The position numbers and the translations under genes are program-made. A stretch of 64,000 nucleotides of DNA, taken from assembly GCF_902498805.1 (NCBI RefSeq), contig NZ_LR701605.1, positions 1 through 64,000 on the forward strand, in the 5' to 3' direction. The notes under the pieces were generated by a model. That model did no database searches. It worked only from the letters and a program-made list of their open reading frames with translations, and had not been told where the DNA came from. The stretch is from Imperialibacter sp. EC-SDR9. GTDB lineage: Bacteria; Bacteroidota; Bacteroidia; Cytophagales; Cyclobacteriaceae. Position 1 is the first letter of the stretch, and each line of letters opens with the position of its first letter. This document shows positions 54,247-63,182 of this stretch, one piece after another.

Positions 54247-55332
54247 TTATTCAAGCCCCAGGAAATTACTTGCATTTTGAAAGTAAACCTTTTCTAATAC
54301 TTCCCTGGGCAGGCCCAGGCCTCTGGTATGCTGCTTCCTGATGACCAGCGAATCGGTGGTGCTTAGGTACCGCCATAGGTCGTTGTAAGTGGCATCGAGG
54401 TCTTTCTGCTCAGCGTCGAGTTGTTCGGCTGTCCAGCCCTCTGCCGGATCGTAATTCCCAAAGTCGGTGCCGAACATGATCCTGTCCTGGTACTTCACAT
54501 AGAAGGCCTTCACCTTGTCGCTGTTCTGGCTGGCCAGGTCGCCAAACCGGGCCGCAGGCTCTACCATCATGTTGGGGTACTTGTCCAGGCGCTCGGCCAC
54601 CATGTCCACACTGTGCGACATGCTGCCCATGTGGGCGCACAAAATGGGCAAATCCGGATTAGCTTCAATCCACCGGTCACGGGCAGCAATGATGGTTTCA
54701 TAGCTTGGGATCTCAGGATGGGCGAACGCATGGTATTGCGGATTGTTTTTGTAGTACTCGTAGTGCGGATTCATTGGATCGTCCAACGGCCGCCAGGCCT
54801 GCACTGGCTCACCTATATGGGCCATCACGGGGATGCCGTTTTCCTTTAGAAAATCCCAAACAGGCTGCAGGCGGGCATCATCAATCTGGATAAAATTGCC
54901 AGCAGCGTCTTTCGTCACCATACCAAAGTTCTTCCACACCTTCACCATTCTGGCTCCGGTGGCAATCTCGTTTTTCAGCCGTTCAATGTTTTTGGCGGCA
55001 AAGTCTGGGTCATCAATCCCCACACCCACCAGGGAACTGCATAGATAGAATATCTCTGGGTTTTCAATGTTCATGTCTACATACTCTTCCCAGCTGCGCT
55101 GGACGCCAGCAGAATCCTCATGAGCCACATCCACCAGCACTGCCTGCATGTTCCAGTCCTGAAAAAAGGAGGAAAGGTAGGGTCGGGGATAGCGGTAGTG
55201 CGCATGCACATCTATTTTTCGTATCGTTTGCTGTTCGATTGCCTCTGCCTGACTCGTGCCAGTCTTTTCCTTGGCGGGGCTACAAGCCCCAAGGATGAAG
55301 AGAAGGAAGAGATAAGAAACTACGTTTTTCAT
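54247..55332 (-). CDS. Amidohydrolase-family lipoprotein (amidohydrolase_2 type)
   Basis: 361 aa from the start at 55332. Lipobox LGAC (Cys about 17). The TIM-barrel metal motif 'IDVHAHYRYP' is near residue 41, with 'VMAHIGEP', 'LPILCAHMGS' and 'RIMFGTDFGNYDP' as later metal ligands. Members hydrolyse or decarboxylate ring or ester substrates; this one acts in the periplasm or at the surface on an unknown compound. Confidence 0.8.
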   Translation of the reverse strand: MKNVVSYLFLLFILGACSPAKEKTGTSQAEAIEQQTIRKIDVHAHYRYPRPYLSSFFQDWNMQAVLVDVAHEDSAGVQRSWEEYVDMNIENPEIFYLCSSLVGVGIDDPDFAAKNIERLKNEIATGARMVKVWKNFGMVTKDAAGNFIQIDDARLQPVWDFLKENGIPVMAHIGEPVQAWRPLDDPMNPHYEYYKNNPQYHAFAHPEIPSYETIIAARDRWIEANPDLPILCAHMGSMSHSVDMVAERLDKYPNMMVEPAARFGDLASQNSDKVKAFYVKYQDRIMFGTDFGNYDPAEGWTAEQLDAEQKDLDATYNDLWRYLSTTDSLVIRKQHTRGLGLPREVLEKVYFQNASNFLGLE

Positions 55333-55359
55333 ATACATTGGACACAGATTAATTATTGG

Positions 55360-56877
55360 TTAGTAGTTCAGGAAAGCGCTGTTGCTCACGAAGGCGATGC
55401 GTTTCCAGTCGGGTGACCAGTTCGGCACATTCATAGAGCCCTGGCCTCCATAAATATAGCCAATAATTTTTGGCTCACCCCCGGTAATCGGCATTAGCCG
55501 GATATAGCAGTGCTTATAAAACGGGTGCTGTCCTGAGTCCACCGTTCTTGGGAAGGAAATGAAAACGATCCATTTGCCGTCGGGAGAAATGTGTGGAAAC
55601 CAATCGTTCAGCTCGTCGAACGTGACCTGCTCCGGATTGCTTCCGTCGGGCTTCATGCGCCAAATCTGGCCTATGCCAGTCCGATTGGAGTTGAAGTAAA
55701 TGTATTTCCCATCCGGGGTGTATTCAGGCCCGTCGTCAAGCCCAGGAGTTTTGGTAAGCTACACTTCCTGGCCTCCTGAAGCAGGTATTTTGAAGATATT
55801 CCATGTTTTGTCACGCACGGCAGTGTATACCAGCTCTTTGGCATTTGGCGACCAGCCATGAAGGTAGGAGGGGCCATTTGGGGTGAGCCGTTTCGGATTG
55901 CCGCCCTTTCTGGGCATGGTGAAAATAATCGAATGCCCGTCTTCCGGTGGGGCGCTGCTGATTCCCATTTGCTTTCCATCAAATGACAGCACATGGTCGT
56001 TGTTGTTTCTGACAGCAGCGCCAGTTTCCAGTTTTGTTGGCTTTCCCGTTCTCAAATCAAAATCATAGAGCAATCCATCGGAATTAACCGTAAAGACATT
56101 ATTGTCTACCATCCAGTTGGGTGCCTGCCAGGAATTATCTGCGCTGAAAACGATTTTCCGATCGCCCGTGGCGATGTCCATCAGCTCAATATGACTACCG
56201 ATATAATCTCTGTAGGGCACATAGTCTGGCTTTGGCGGAACAATCAACCGCACATTTTTGAATGTGGCTGTTTCAACCACGTCGGGGTTGTGGGCACACA
56301 CCGACAGACCAATATACACCTTTTTGCCCAGCTCGATGCCCGATACCTGCTCCTCAAAAAACCGCTCTCCCATTTTAGCTGCCGACATGATGAAGGTGTC
56401 CCCTCTTCGTTCCAATTGAATGACATCAGCATGGGTCATGACGAACGCCTTCTGGTCCATGTCCGACTGTGGATTTTCACGGAACTGCAACGACACAAGT
56501 CCATCGCCATGCACAGCTGCCGACACACAAGGGGAGTTCACTTCGAGGCTATGCCTTACCATCCAGCCGATTTTCCTGTGTGGGTCAACACCCTCACCAA
56601 CAAATGCTACGTTTGCCCTGAGGATAAAATCGCCTGTCATTTTGCGGTAGGCATACTGAAACTCATCCTTCTGGCCCCATATATTTTGCCCTGAGCCCGA
56701 AATGGCATATGACTGTTTGTCGGGGTCATAGGTGGTTTTTCCGGCTGTTTTTGTGGCGCCTACATCTACGTTGTTGGTGAACACTCCGAGTGCAGCAGGC
56801 TGCGCCATGGCGGAGTAAAGGAATAGCACAAAGATGAAAGTGCCGCAAAGGTTCAATAGTGGTGTGTTACATTTCAT
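55360..56877 (-). pseudogene. TolB-like beta-propeller gene with in-frame TAG
   Basis: The frame runs unbroken except for one TAG at 55759-55761 (codon 373 from the start at 56877). Before it: signal peptide, a DUF1349-like domain ('QYAYRKMTGDFILRANVAFV'), then propeller blades ('WSPNAKELVYTAVRD', 'FKIPASGGQEV'). After it, in the same frame: '[20 protein letters not shown]', '[20 protein letters not shown]' and '[14 protein letters not shown]'. Relatives have 'EV/EIQLT' at this point, so CAG to TAG is the likely change. The truncated product would lack the last ~130 residues of the propeller. Confidence 0.75.
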
Positions 56878-56962
56878 AATGGTGTTGTTAATCACTGAAG
56901 TAAAAAGATAGATAATCCAACGTCTGAACTGCCGACGGATTTGACAAGTGAGTATAAAAAAC

Positions 56963-57004
56963 AACTTCCCGAGGACGGCGTTGTGAACGCCACACGGGTA
57001 AGTT
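56963..57004. terminator. Imperfect hairpin between the TolB-like and sialidase genes
   Basis: AACTTCCCG and CGGGTAAGTT pair (one bulge) around an inner GGCGTT-GTG-AACGCC stem. It lies 145 bases past the leftward sialidase stop and upstream of the TolB-like start. No T run; it may be a terminator or a regulatory site. No other feature is seen in 56878-57148. Confidence 0.35.
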
Positions 57005-57148
57005 CCACCATAAACTTAAACAGCGCCTTGTGTGGCCGCTGAACAATTAAATGTAGTCAAAATTATTGACGGGAGGAAGGGCCAGGAGTAAGACCAGGAT
57101 GGGCGAGCGGGGGGCAGGGCGCGCAGTCAACCGATCTGTTACCGCAGG

Positions 57149-58276
57149 TTATTCAGGTTGAGGTATTTTGTATTTGTCCTTGCCGTCGGTTAACCATTCC
57201 AATGTGAGCCGGACAAACACATTTTCCTGGTAATCATCTTTTTCAAAAAATAAACCAATATCACCATTTGGAAGTATGGTCATTGAAGAATAAGCCGAAC
57301 CTCCATGATAAATGGTTTTCCCATCTGTCCAACTCTTTCCTTCATCATAGCTTATTCTTATGGTCATATTGCTTCGTTCGTCTTTCATTTTTGCATTTGA
57401 AAACAGTATTCTGTTTTTGTCAGCCCCTTCATTAATCGAAGTATACCTGATAATGCTGGCGTTGCAGCCCGGATCGATAAGCGATGAGTCGGGTTTAGAG
57501 AGCCATGTTGCCCCTTCATCGGATGAGGCATGAACAAACCTAAATCCCCCACTATTTACACGACTATTTATCATCCATGTGCCGTCGGTAAGCTCGATTA
57601 TTTTGGATTCATCACCTGGTATAATTGGGGAGTCAATTAAATACCAACTTTCACCGTGATCGTCGCTTCCAAAAAGATGAAGGCCTTTTTCTAAATCCAC
57701 CAGGGTGTGTAATAATTTACCACTACTGGCTTGTATACCCCTTCCGGAAGTAATGAACTTAAAATCATTGTGCCATTCCGGTTTTGTAATTTGTGAGGTG
57801 ATATCGACAGGCGAACTCCACGTTTGCCCATTATTTATACTTTTAATTACTTTCAGATAATACACATCTTTTTCATGGTCTAAATCCATGAAATTAAAGA
57901 ACATGAAAATTGCACCTGTGACTTTATCAACGATCATTGATGGATCTGAGGCTGATTTACCCAAAGGGTAATCAACCACAGTTTCAATCTCAGACCAGGA
58001 ATCGCCACCGTCAGCGCTCCTTCGTATAACTATATTTATGTCCCTGCTCAATTTTAAGTCGCCGCAGGAGGGCACCCTTTCATCAATAGCAGCAATCAAA
58101 TCTCCATTTGGAGCAGTAATAATTGCCGGAATCCTGTAGCATGCTACCCCGGCCCGCTTGGTCGCATTAAACAAATCCTTAAAATCAACGGCTTCATTTT
58201 TAGTTTGCACCCGCTCAGTTTGAGGGTAAACTATGAGTGACGCCGCTGAAAAAAGTAGGGTAAGCAGTCCTTTCAT
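57149..58276 (-). CDS. Exo-alpha-sialidase (GH33-like)
   Basis: 375 aa with a signal peptide (1 to about 18). The catalytic FRIP-type motif is YRIP at 47-50, and five Asp-boxes of the S-x-D/N-x-G-x-T/S-W type follow (SADGGDSW, SINNGQTW, SDDHGESW, SSDEGATW, SYDEGKSW). It releases terminal sialic acid or a related sugar from glycoconjugates. The gene is AT-rich relative to the 10-54 kb region. The attC-like series begins just upstream of its start, but no attC is seen at its 3' side, so I do not count it as a cassette. Confidence 0.85.
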   Translation of the reverse strand: MKGLLTLLFSAASLIVYPQTERVQTKNEAVDFKDLFNATKRAGVACYRIPAIITAPNGDLIAAIDERVPSCGDLKLSRDINIVIRRSADGGDSWSEIETVVDYPLGKSASDPSMIVDKVTGAIFMFFNFMDLDHEKDVYYLKVIKSINNGQTWSSPVDITSQITKPEWHNDFKFITSGRGIQASSGKLLHTLVDLEKGLHLFGSDDHGESWYLIDSPIIPGDESKIIELTDGTWMINSRVNSGGFRFVHASSDEGATWLSKPDSSLIDPGCNASIIRYTSINEGADKNRILFSNAKMKDERSNMTIRISYDEGKSWTDGKTIYHGGSAYSSMTILPNGDIGLFFEKDDYQENVFVRLTLEWLTDGKDKYKIPQPE

Positions 58277-58277
58277 T

Positions 58278-58467
58278 GTGCTAAGATCGTTTGAATGTAT
58301 GGTTCGTGAAGTGAGCTAGGTGCAGCGCTGTTTCCACTGGCGTTTGACCCTATGCACTGAACGTGGTTCGGGCGGGGCCGTGACTAAATTTAAACTATGT
58401 AGCGCACAATCCAAGCCAACTGCCACCAGATTGCCAATAAGGCATGCATTCATTTTTACCGTGTAGC
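58278..58467. repeat. attC-like repeat b (degenerate)
   Basis: The core is related to the other repeats: TGCAGCGCTGTTTCCACTGG, ATCCAAGCCAACTGCC, and a right end GCATTCATTTTTACC that on the minus strand reads GGTAAAAATGAATGC. The outer R boxes do not match those of the neighbouring repeat, so this copy is decayed or was rearranged. Leftmost recognisable member of the series. Confidence 0.5.
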
Positions 58468-58511
58468 TTTAGTTTTAATGGTTTTTGTATTTTGGTTGTA
58501 AATTACATGCT

Positions 58512-59282
58512 ATGATCAGGCGGTTAACCTTTCTAATTGTTCTTTGCGCCTTGGTTTCTTGCAAAGAAGAAGAGCCCGACCCTTCGGTGGAGGACTGGTG
58601 CCTGGTTTTTGAGGATGAATTTGATTCCTTAGATCAAGCAGTCTGGGAAATCTCAGTAGCACCAAATGGTATCACCTACAGAACAGATCGCCAGAAAAAT
58701 GTTAGAGTAGAAAATGGCTTGCTCATCATGGAACTTCACAAAGAAGATTATGAGGGATATGCCTACACCGGATCCGATATCGCCTCTGTTGACTATTATC
58801 AATACGGAAAAATAGAGTGCAGAGCAAAGCTCCCAACTGCTAATAGAGCCTGGCCTGCATTTTGGATGTTGGGGTCGTATGATGAATACGGAGAATGGCC
58901 GAATTGTGGGGAGATCGATATTTTGGAGTACTGGGGGTACAATGCTCCTGACGTTTATACAAATATTCACACCAAGAATTCGAATTGGAAGAATGGCAGG
59001 AATAGAGAAAAGCATTCAACTTCAGTTTCTCTTCCAGATGCTACCGAACAATTTCATATTTATGGACTGGAATGGTACAGAGACCGTTTGGAGTTTTATA
59101 TAGATGGGAGCCATTACTGGACTTTCAACAAGTTTAGCAACAACTGGAGGAAATGGCCGTTTGATCACCCCATGAGGATCGTTTTTCAGATGTTTGCAGC
59201 GACAGATTATGAGGGGTCCGATGCAGACCTGCCTGATCAATTTGAGGTAGATTATGTCAGGGTCTATAAAGCCTGCGAGTGA
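58512..59282 (+). CDS. GH16 family lipoprotein, laminarinase-type glycosidase
   Basis: 256 aa from ATG 58512; a TTG nine codons upstream is unlikely. Lipobox LVSC (Cys17). The GH16 catalytic motif is EIDILE (E134, D136, E139), the beta-bulge form ExDxxE used by beta-1,3-glucanases and related enzymes. 'YYQYGKIECRAKLP', 'PAFWMLG' and 'FHIYGLEWYRDRLEFYIDG' are further conserved blocks. It would cleave a beta-glucan or galactan at the cell surface. It is the only clearly rightward gene among the attC-like repeats. Confidence 0.88.
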   Translation: MIRRLTFLIVLCALVSCKEEEPDPSVEDWCLVFEDEFDSLDQAVWEISVAPNGITYRTDRQKNVRVENGLLIMELHKEDYEGYAYTGSDIASVDYYQYGKIECRAKLPTANRAWPAFWMLGSYDEYGEWPNCGEIDILEYWGYNAPDVYTNIHTKNSNWKNGRNREKHSTSVSLPDATEQFHIYGLEWYRDRLEFYIDGSHYWTFNKFSNNWRKWPFDHPMRIVFQMFAATDYEGSDADLPDQFEVDYVRVYKACE

Positions 59283-59345
59283 TCTTTCAAACCAAAATGG
59301 CATTTATGGAGCTGCTACGGTATTAAAAATCTTTGGCCATATTCT

Positions 59346-59539
59346 CCCTAACGCCTGCCAAAAATGAATGTGGGAGTTTTATGCAGCTCCGCTTCTACTG
59401 GCACTTAGCCACGCCTTGCCCGCCGTAGCTTTAGCGAAGGTAGGGCGATGATAAAATTATACTTTGTGGCGCAGAATCCAAGCCAGCAAATGATTGAAAA
59501 CTGATGAAACCACCATTCATTGTTAGCGGCTTGTTACAC
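59346..59539 (-). repeat. attC-like site c
   Basis: Read on the minus strand: R'' GTGTAAC, spacer AAGCC, L'' GCTAACAATGAATGG, a ~110-base variable stem, L' CATTCATTTTTGGC, spacer, R' GTTAGGG. L'' and L' pair imperfectly. The upstream gene's stop is 4 bases before R''. R'' is the exact complement of R' of site d (GTTACAC), the other end of the same cassette. Confidence 0.75.
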
Positions 59540-59543
59540 ACAC

Positions 59544-60155
59544 TTAGTCCCTCTGCCAAGGCGTCGATGTCTGAATTTCATTATAAGCTTTGTGCAATGG
59601 GGCCATTAAAGCAGGAGAGTTCCTCGCTAGTACCTCGTTAATCTCAGTATATTTCGTATTCAAACCCTTCTCATTGGTGCAACTCAACAATAGCCTAAAC
59701 ACATTTAGAATGTCTGAATCCGTACGTGTCTCTAATTCCGTCACAACCATCGAAGGGTCTGCCAAAAGTTTGTTTAGGAGACCAAATCCGTCGACGTCGT
59801 CAGTATTTTGCCACTCGCCGTCCACACATAGGTCTATGTATTTTTTATAATATGCAGACTTGTCAATTGTCCTAAGATGGTAGAAAAAGAAGATGATTTT
59901 CAATCGATCATGGACGCCGTTTAAAGGAAGCATTCCTGTTTGCTGGTCAGCACCAAATATCGCATTTAGTTCGCCAACCGAATTTGGATATGCGCAGAAG
60001 AAATCTTGTTCGATTCGGCTATTGTGTGTAGTGTCTGTGGCCAACCTAAGCAGGTATGCAAATTTATGACTTGGGCCAACAAATTCTTTTTCAATGCATT
60101 GTCCAGGTGCTTTGAAGCAAACTATGCTAAAAAGTATGAATAAGAATGTTCGCAC
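59544..60155 (-). CDS. Cassette gene: secreted hypothetical protein
   Basis: I do not recognise the family. I start at GTG 60155, which begins a clean signal peptide ('RTFLFILFSIVCFKAPG'); the longer frame to 60218 would read 21 codons derived from the attC repeat. The mature ~185 residues are helical, with 'KFAYLLRLATDTTHNS', 'FFFYHLRTIDKSAYYKKYID' and 'DILNVFRLLLSCTNEKGLN'. It forms one complete cassette between sites d (5') and c (3'). Confidence 0.6.
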   Translation of the reverse strand: MRTFLFILFSIVCFKAPGQCIEKEFVGPSHKFAYLLRLATDTTHNSRIEQDFFCAYPNSVGELNAIFGADQQTGMLPLNGVHDRLKIIFFFYHLRTIDKSAYYKKYIDLCVDGEWQNTDDVDGFGLLNKLLADPSMVVTELETRTDSDILNVFRLLLSCTNEKGLNTKYTEINEVLARNSPALMAPLHKAYNEIQTSTPWQRD

Positions 60156-60168
60156 GCAGGTGATTTGT

Positions 60169-60359
60169 GTGTAACCTCGGTAAAATGAGTGGGGGAGTTT
60201 TATGCCGCTCCGCTTCAACTACTTCATAGCCACGCCTTGCCAGCCGCAGCTTTAGCGAAGGTAGGGCGATTATAAATTTAACTTTTGTGGCGGAGATTCC
60301 AAGCTAGCAAATGATTGAAAACTGATGACGCCGCCATTCATGGAAGCGCTGTGTTAGCA
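60169..60359 (-). repeat. attC-like site d
   Basis: On the minus strand: R'' TGCTAAC directly after the ankyrin-gene stop codon, spacer ACAGC, L'' with ATGAATGG, variable stem, L' CCACTCATTTTACC, spacer GAG, R' GTTACAC. R'' differs at one base from the complement of the core at the other end of its cassette (GTAAGCA at site e). Confidence 0.75.
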
Positions 60360-61091
60360 TTATCTTTCCTTCAGGGCTTCTTCTATCATTGATTTGATTT
60401 CAGCGTCTCCAGACTCCTTGGCGAGTTGCAATGTTGTTTTACCTTTTGGGTCTTTGTAGTTGAGCGGAGCATTATATTCAAGTGCAAGTTTAACCATCAT
60501 TGGGTTCTTAGTTTTAATGGCTTCATGGGATATGCACTCCCCGTCTCTAGCTACATAGTCAACTTTTACTCCTTGTTCGAAATAGAATTTAGCAAGTTCA
60601 ATGTTATTACTATAAACAGCTGCCAATAGAGGGGTTACACCGTCATCTGCTGAAGATTCAATATCCGCACCATACTCTAATAGCATTTTTATAAATTCTA
60701 CGGACCCTGTTTTTGAGGCAAATCTTATAGGTTGTTGGTTGGATGTGGCACTGGATCTCCAATTCACATCGACTCCATTGTCAAGCAAGATCTTAACAGC
60801 CTCAAAAGAATTTGCTCCGGAGCCAATCATTATTGGATGCATGCCATTTTTTGCAAGAAAGTTAACGTCTGCACCGTTTTTCAAAAGAATGTTTAGAGCG
60901 ATTGTGTCATTGCGAAAAACAGCCATCCAAAGAGGCGTCAGACCTTTGTCATTGAACTGGTCTGTTTTTTCACCATTCACTAAGAGCCGTTCAAGTTCCG
61001 AGTGATTCTTTTGCTCAAGTGCTTTGAAAACAGGTTGGGAAAAAACAAAGGTTGGGAAAGCTATAAGAAGGATCAGTATTACCTTTTTCAT
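60360..61091 (-). CDS. Cassette gene: secreted ankyrin-repeat protein
   Basis: 243 aa with a signal peptide (1 to about 18, FVFSQ). About six ankyrin repeats fill the rest ('GLTPLWMAVFRNDTIALNIL', 'GMHPIMIGSGANSFEAVKIL', 'DGVTPLLAAVYSNNIELAKF', 'GKTTLQLAKESGDAEIKSMI'). It probably binds another exported protein. The TAA stop abuts R'' of attC d with no gap. Second complete cassette of the array. Confidence 0.8.
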   Translation of the reverse strand: MKKVILILLIAFPTFVFSQPVFKALEQKNHSELERLLVNGEKTDQFNDKGLTPLWMAVFRNDTIALNILLKNGADVNFLAKNGMHPIMIGSGANSFEAVKILLDNGVDVNWRSSATSNQQPIRFASKTGSVEFIKMLLEYGADIESSADDGVTPLLAAVYSNNIELAKFYFEQGVKVDYVARDGECISHEAIKTKNPMMVKLALEYNAPLNYKDPKGKTTLQLAKESGDAEIKSMIEEALKER

Positions 61092-61115
61092 AGTTGCGTT
61101 CTGAAGATTTATTAA

Positions 61116-61272
61116 TGCTTACGCACAGCTATGATGAGTGGGGATTAGAAAGCACTAACCTTTCCTCTCGCACATAGCCACGCCTTGATTTAAATTTAAA
61201 ACTTGTAGCGGACTTTCCAATCCTCACCAAACTATCCTGACCGATGAAACCCCATTCATTCATAGCATTTGT
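61116..61272 (-). repeat. attC-like site e, interrupted by the group II intron
   Basis: Plus-strand left part GCTATGATGAGTGGGG pairs with the right part CCCCATTCATTCATAGC, leaving one unpaired base. The right core is split: GT at 61271-61272 continues at 63173 with TGTGG after the intron. Rejoined, R'' (minus) is CCACAAC, an exact complement of R' GTTGTGG in site f. Confidence 0.75.
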
Positions 61273-61778
61273 GTGTGCCCAGCATGGGCATCTGGTATCT
61301 AAGATACCAAATTATTCCAGAGGGTGTAACCGGCGTGGAACGATCCCTTGTGCACGGATTCGTACCCCGAAGCACTAGCAAGTCGCAAGCTCGTATGCCG
61401 TGAGGCACGGAGTGAAGGAAGCGAGCCTGCAAAACCTGGTTCCAACGAACAGGAACTGGATACAGAGGCTGTACAAGTCGGATGAGGTACCACACCATAC
61501 TGACGTCCAAAGGATGGCTTGCCATTTTGGTACTTGTGCAGTAGATCCAGTGGATATTGGGTGAAGGAATATGCCCTTACCTGGGGAGATCTCTGACTCC
61601 AAAGATTGGAGCTTGAGAAGTCAGCCGAGGTCATAGTACCGATTGGGAAACGAGCTCCGAAAGCCGGAGAGGCCTCACAAGACCGGGAAGGACTGAACAT
61701 TGAATTGTGTCCTAATTCGGATAGGAATGTCGGTTACGCCGGGATAGCCTAACCTTAAGCGGACAGGGAAGAGGAAAG
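61273..61778 (+). ncRNA. Group II intron domains I-IV (no protein gene)
   Basis: This 506-base stretch upstream of the reverse transcriptase start shows no supported ORF on either strand. It should fold as domains I-III of the ribozyme; I can see local hairpins (GGTATCTAAGATACC at about 61294-61308) but have not folded the whole. Confidence 0.6.
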
Positions 61779-63090
61779 ATGATAGAAAAAGTACTACAAC
61801 CTAAAAACCTCTATAAAGCCTACCGTCAAGTGGTAGGGAATAAAGGAGCAGCAGGAGTGGATGGGATGCAGATAAGCGAATTGAAGTCATACATTGACGG
61901 AAACCGCAAAGCTGTTCTCACCTCAATCCTGAACAGGAAGTATGTACCACAAGCTATCAGAGGGCGGTCCGCCGGTGCGGTAGAGATACCCAAGAGTAAT
62001 GGAAAGACCAGACTGCTGGGAGTCCCCATTGTAGTAGACAGGTGGCTTCAACAGGCCGTTAGCCAACAACTAGCAACACGATTTGATCGCAGCGGCGAAC
62101 CGCCTTGAATTCGAAGAAGAGAGCTATGGCTTCCGGCCGGGAAAGAACCTACACGGAGCAGTAAAACAAGCCTTGAGAAACATCAATGATGGCTATCAGG
62201 ATATTGTGGATGTTGATCTGAAAGGGTTTTTCGATGAAGTGCAACACTACAAATTGCTACAGATGATCTACAACAGGGTAAAATGTCAGACAACCTTATG
62301 GTTAATCCGAAAATGGCTACGTGCACCGATCCAGATCAACGGAAAGTTGCACAAACGCAGAAAAGGGATGCCACAGGGAAGTCCTCTTAGTCCGTTATTG
62401 TCCAATATATTATTGGATGAGCTGGACAAGTATCTCAAAAGTAAAGGCTTGAAATATGTTCGTTATGCTAATGACTTTAGTATTTATACCAAGTCAAAAG
62501 CAGAAGCCCGAAAGATAGGCAATGAAGTCTATCTGTTCCTCAAGAACAGACTGGACTTGCCCATCAACAAGGAAAAGAGCGGTATCAGAAGGCCCAACAA
62601 CTTTGAGTTGCTCGGGCACAGCTTTGTGCCCACTTACAAGAAAGAGGAAAAAGGCAAGTACCAACTAGTAGTGAAGCAAAATAGCTGGGACAACTTGAAG
62701 CGGAAACTCAAGGCTATCACCAAGAAAACGCTACCGTACAGTTTCGAAGAACGCCTTTATAAGCTCAGAAAAGTGTGGATGGGATGGGTGAATAACTACC
62801 GACTGGCAAGTATTCAAGCCAAACTCAAACAGCTTGATGAATGGTTAAGGAACCGACTCAGATACTGCATATGGCACGACTGGAAAAAGCCAGAGCGAAA
62901 GCGTAAAAACCTAATTAGACTGGGAGTGTCTCAGGGTCAGGCATATGCCTGGAGCAGGACTAGAATGGGAGGCTGGGCAGTAGCTCAAAGCCCTATCCTA
63001 GGAACTACAATTACCCTGTCACGACTGAGAAGAAAAGGATATGAAAGTATGCTCGACCATTACTCAAAATCACAACCTAGGATTCAATGA
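61779..63090 (+). pseudogene. ltrA: Broken group II intron reverse transcriptase/maturase
   Basis: The first frame (61779-62108) gives RT0-RT2 ('NKGAAGVDGMQISELKSYID', 'IPKSNGKTRLLGVPIVVDRW'); the second, from about 62109, gives the rest ('ESYGFRPGKNLHGAVKQAL', 'DVDLKGFFDEVQH', 'GMPQGSPLSPLLSNILLDEL', X domain 'KLRKVWMGWVNNYRLASIQA'). Removing 16 bases (CGCAGCGGCGAACCGC, 62088-62103) joins them as 'ATRFD-LEFEEESYGF', in register with related RTs. The catalytic motif reads YAND where YADD is expected. There is no HNH endonuclease domain. Both lesions would abolish activity, although the subfamily could carry N naturally. Confidence 0.8.
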
Positions 63091-63172
63091 ACCGCCGTAT
63101 ACGAGACCCGTACGTACGGTGGTGTGAGAGGCGCACCGGTGAGCTTAACCGCTCATCGGCCGTCTACTCGAT
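63091..63172 (+). ncRNA. Group II intron domains V and VI
   Basis: Domain V: ACCGCCGTA (63091-63099) pairs with TACGGTGGT (63115-63123), then TACG with CGTA across a 2-base CG bulge and a small loop. Domain VI: CCGGTGAGC with GCTCATCGG. An A seven bases from the 3' end is a possible branch point. Confidence 0.7.
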
Positions 63173-63182
63173 TGTGGAGCTT

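Larger units (their letters stand above)
61273..63172 (+). mobile_element. Group II intron (IIC-attC-like) inserted in an attC site
   Basis: The 5' end is GTGTG (consensus GTGYG), continuing CCCAGCATGGGCA. About 500 bases of RNA domains I-IV precede a maturase-type reverse transcriptase, and domains V-VI follow at 63091-63172, ending CTACTCGAT. The exon junction TTTGT/TGTGG restores an attC core that matches its cassette partner, fixing both intron ends to the base. It lies on the strand opposite to the cassette genes, with the attC hairpin in its 5' exon, as reported for IIC-attC introns. The protein is defective, so movement would need help in trans. Confidence 0.8.

Noticed and set aside
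55360-55656. Independent small gene downstream of the TolB-like frame
   Set aside because: It is in the same frame as the upstream part, and the sequence between is in-frame propeller homology; one gene with a TAG explains it better.
57149-58276. Sialidase as a further integron cassette
   Set aside because: No attC-like repeat is visible at its 3' side (56965-57148), only an unrelated hairpin; I treat it as the flank of the array.
58278-58467. Repeat b as a functional attC
   Set aside because: Its outer boxes do not pair with the core of the adjoining cassette, and the left end is hard to align. Kept only as a degenerate relative.
60156-60218. Upstream ATG for the cassette gene at 59544-60155
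   Set aside because: Those 21 codons are translated attC repeat and would put non-signal sequence before a clear signal peptide.
61779-63090. Two separate reverse-transcriptase genes
   Set aside because: The two frames together make one RT once 16 bases are removed; the second frame lacks the N-terminal RT blocks.
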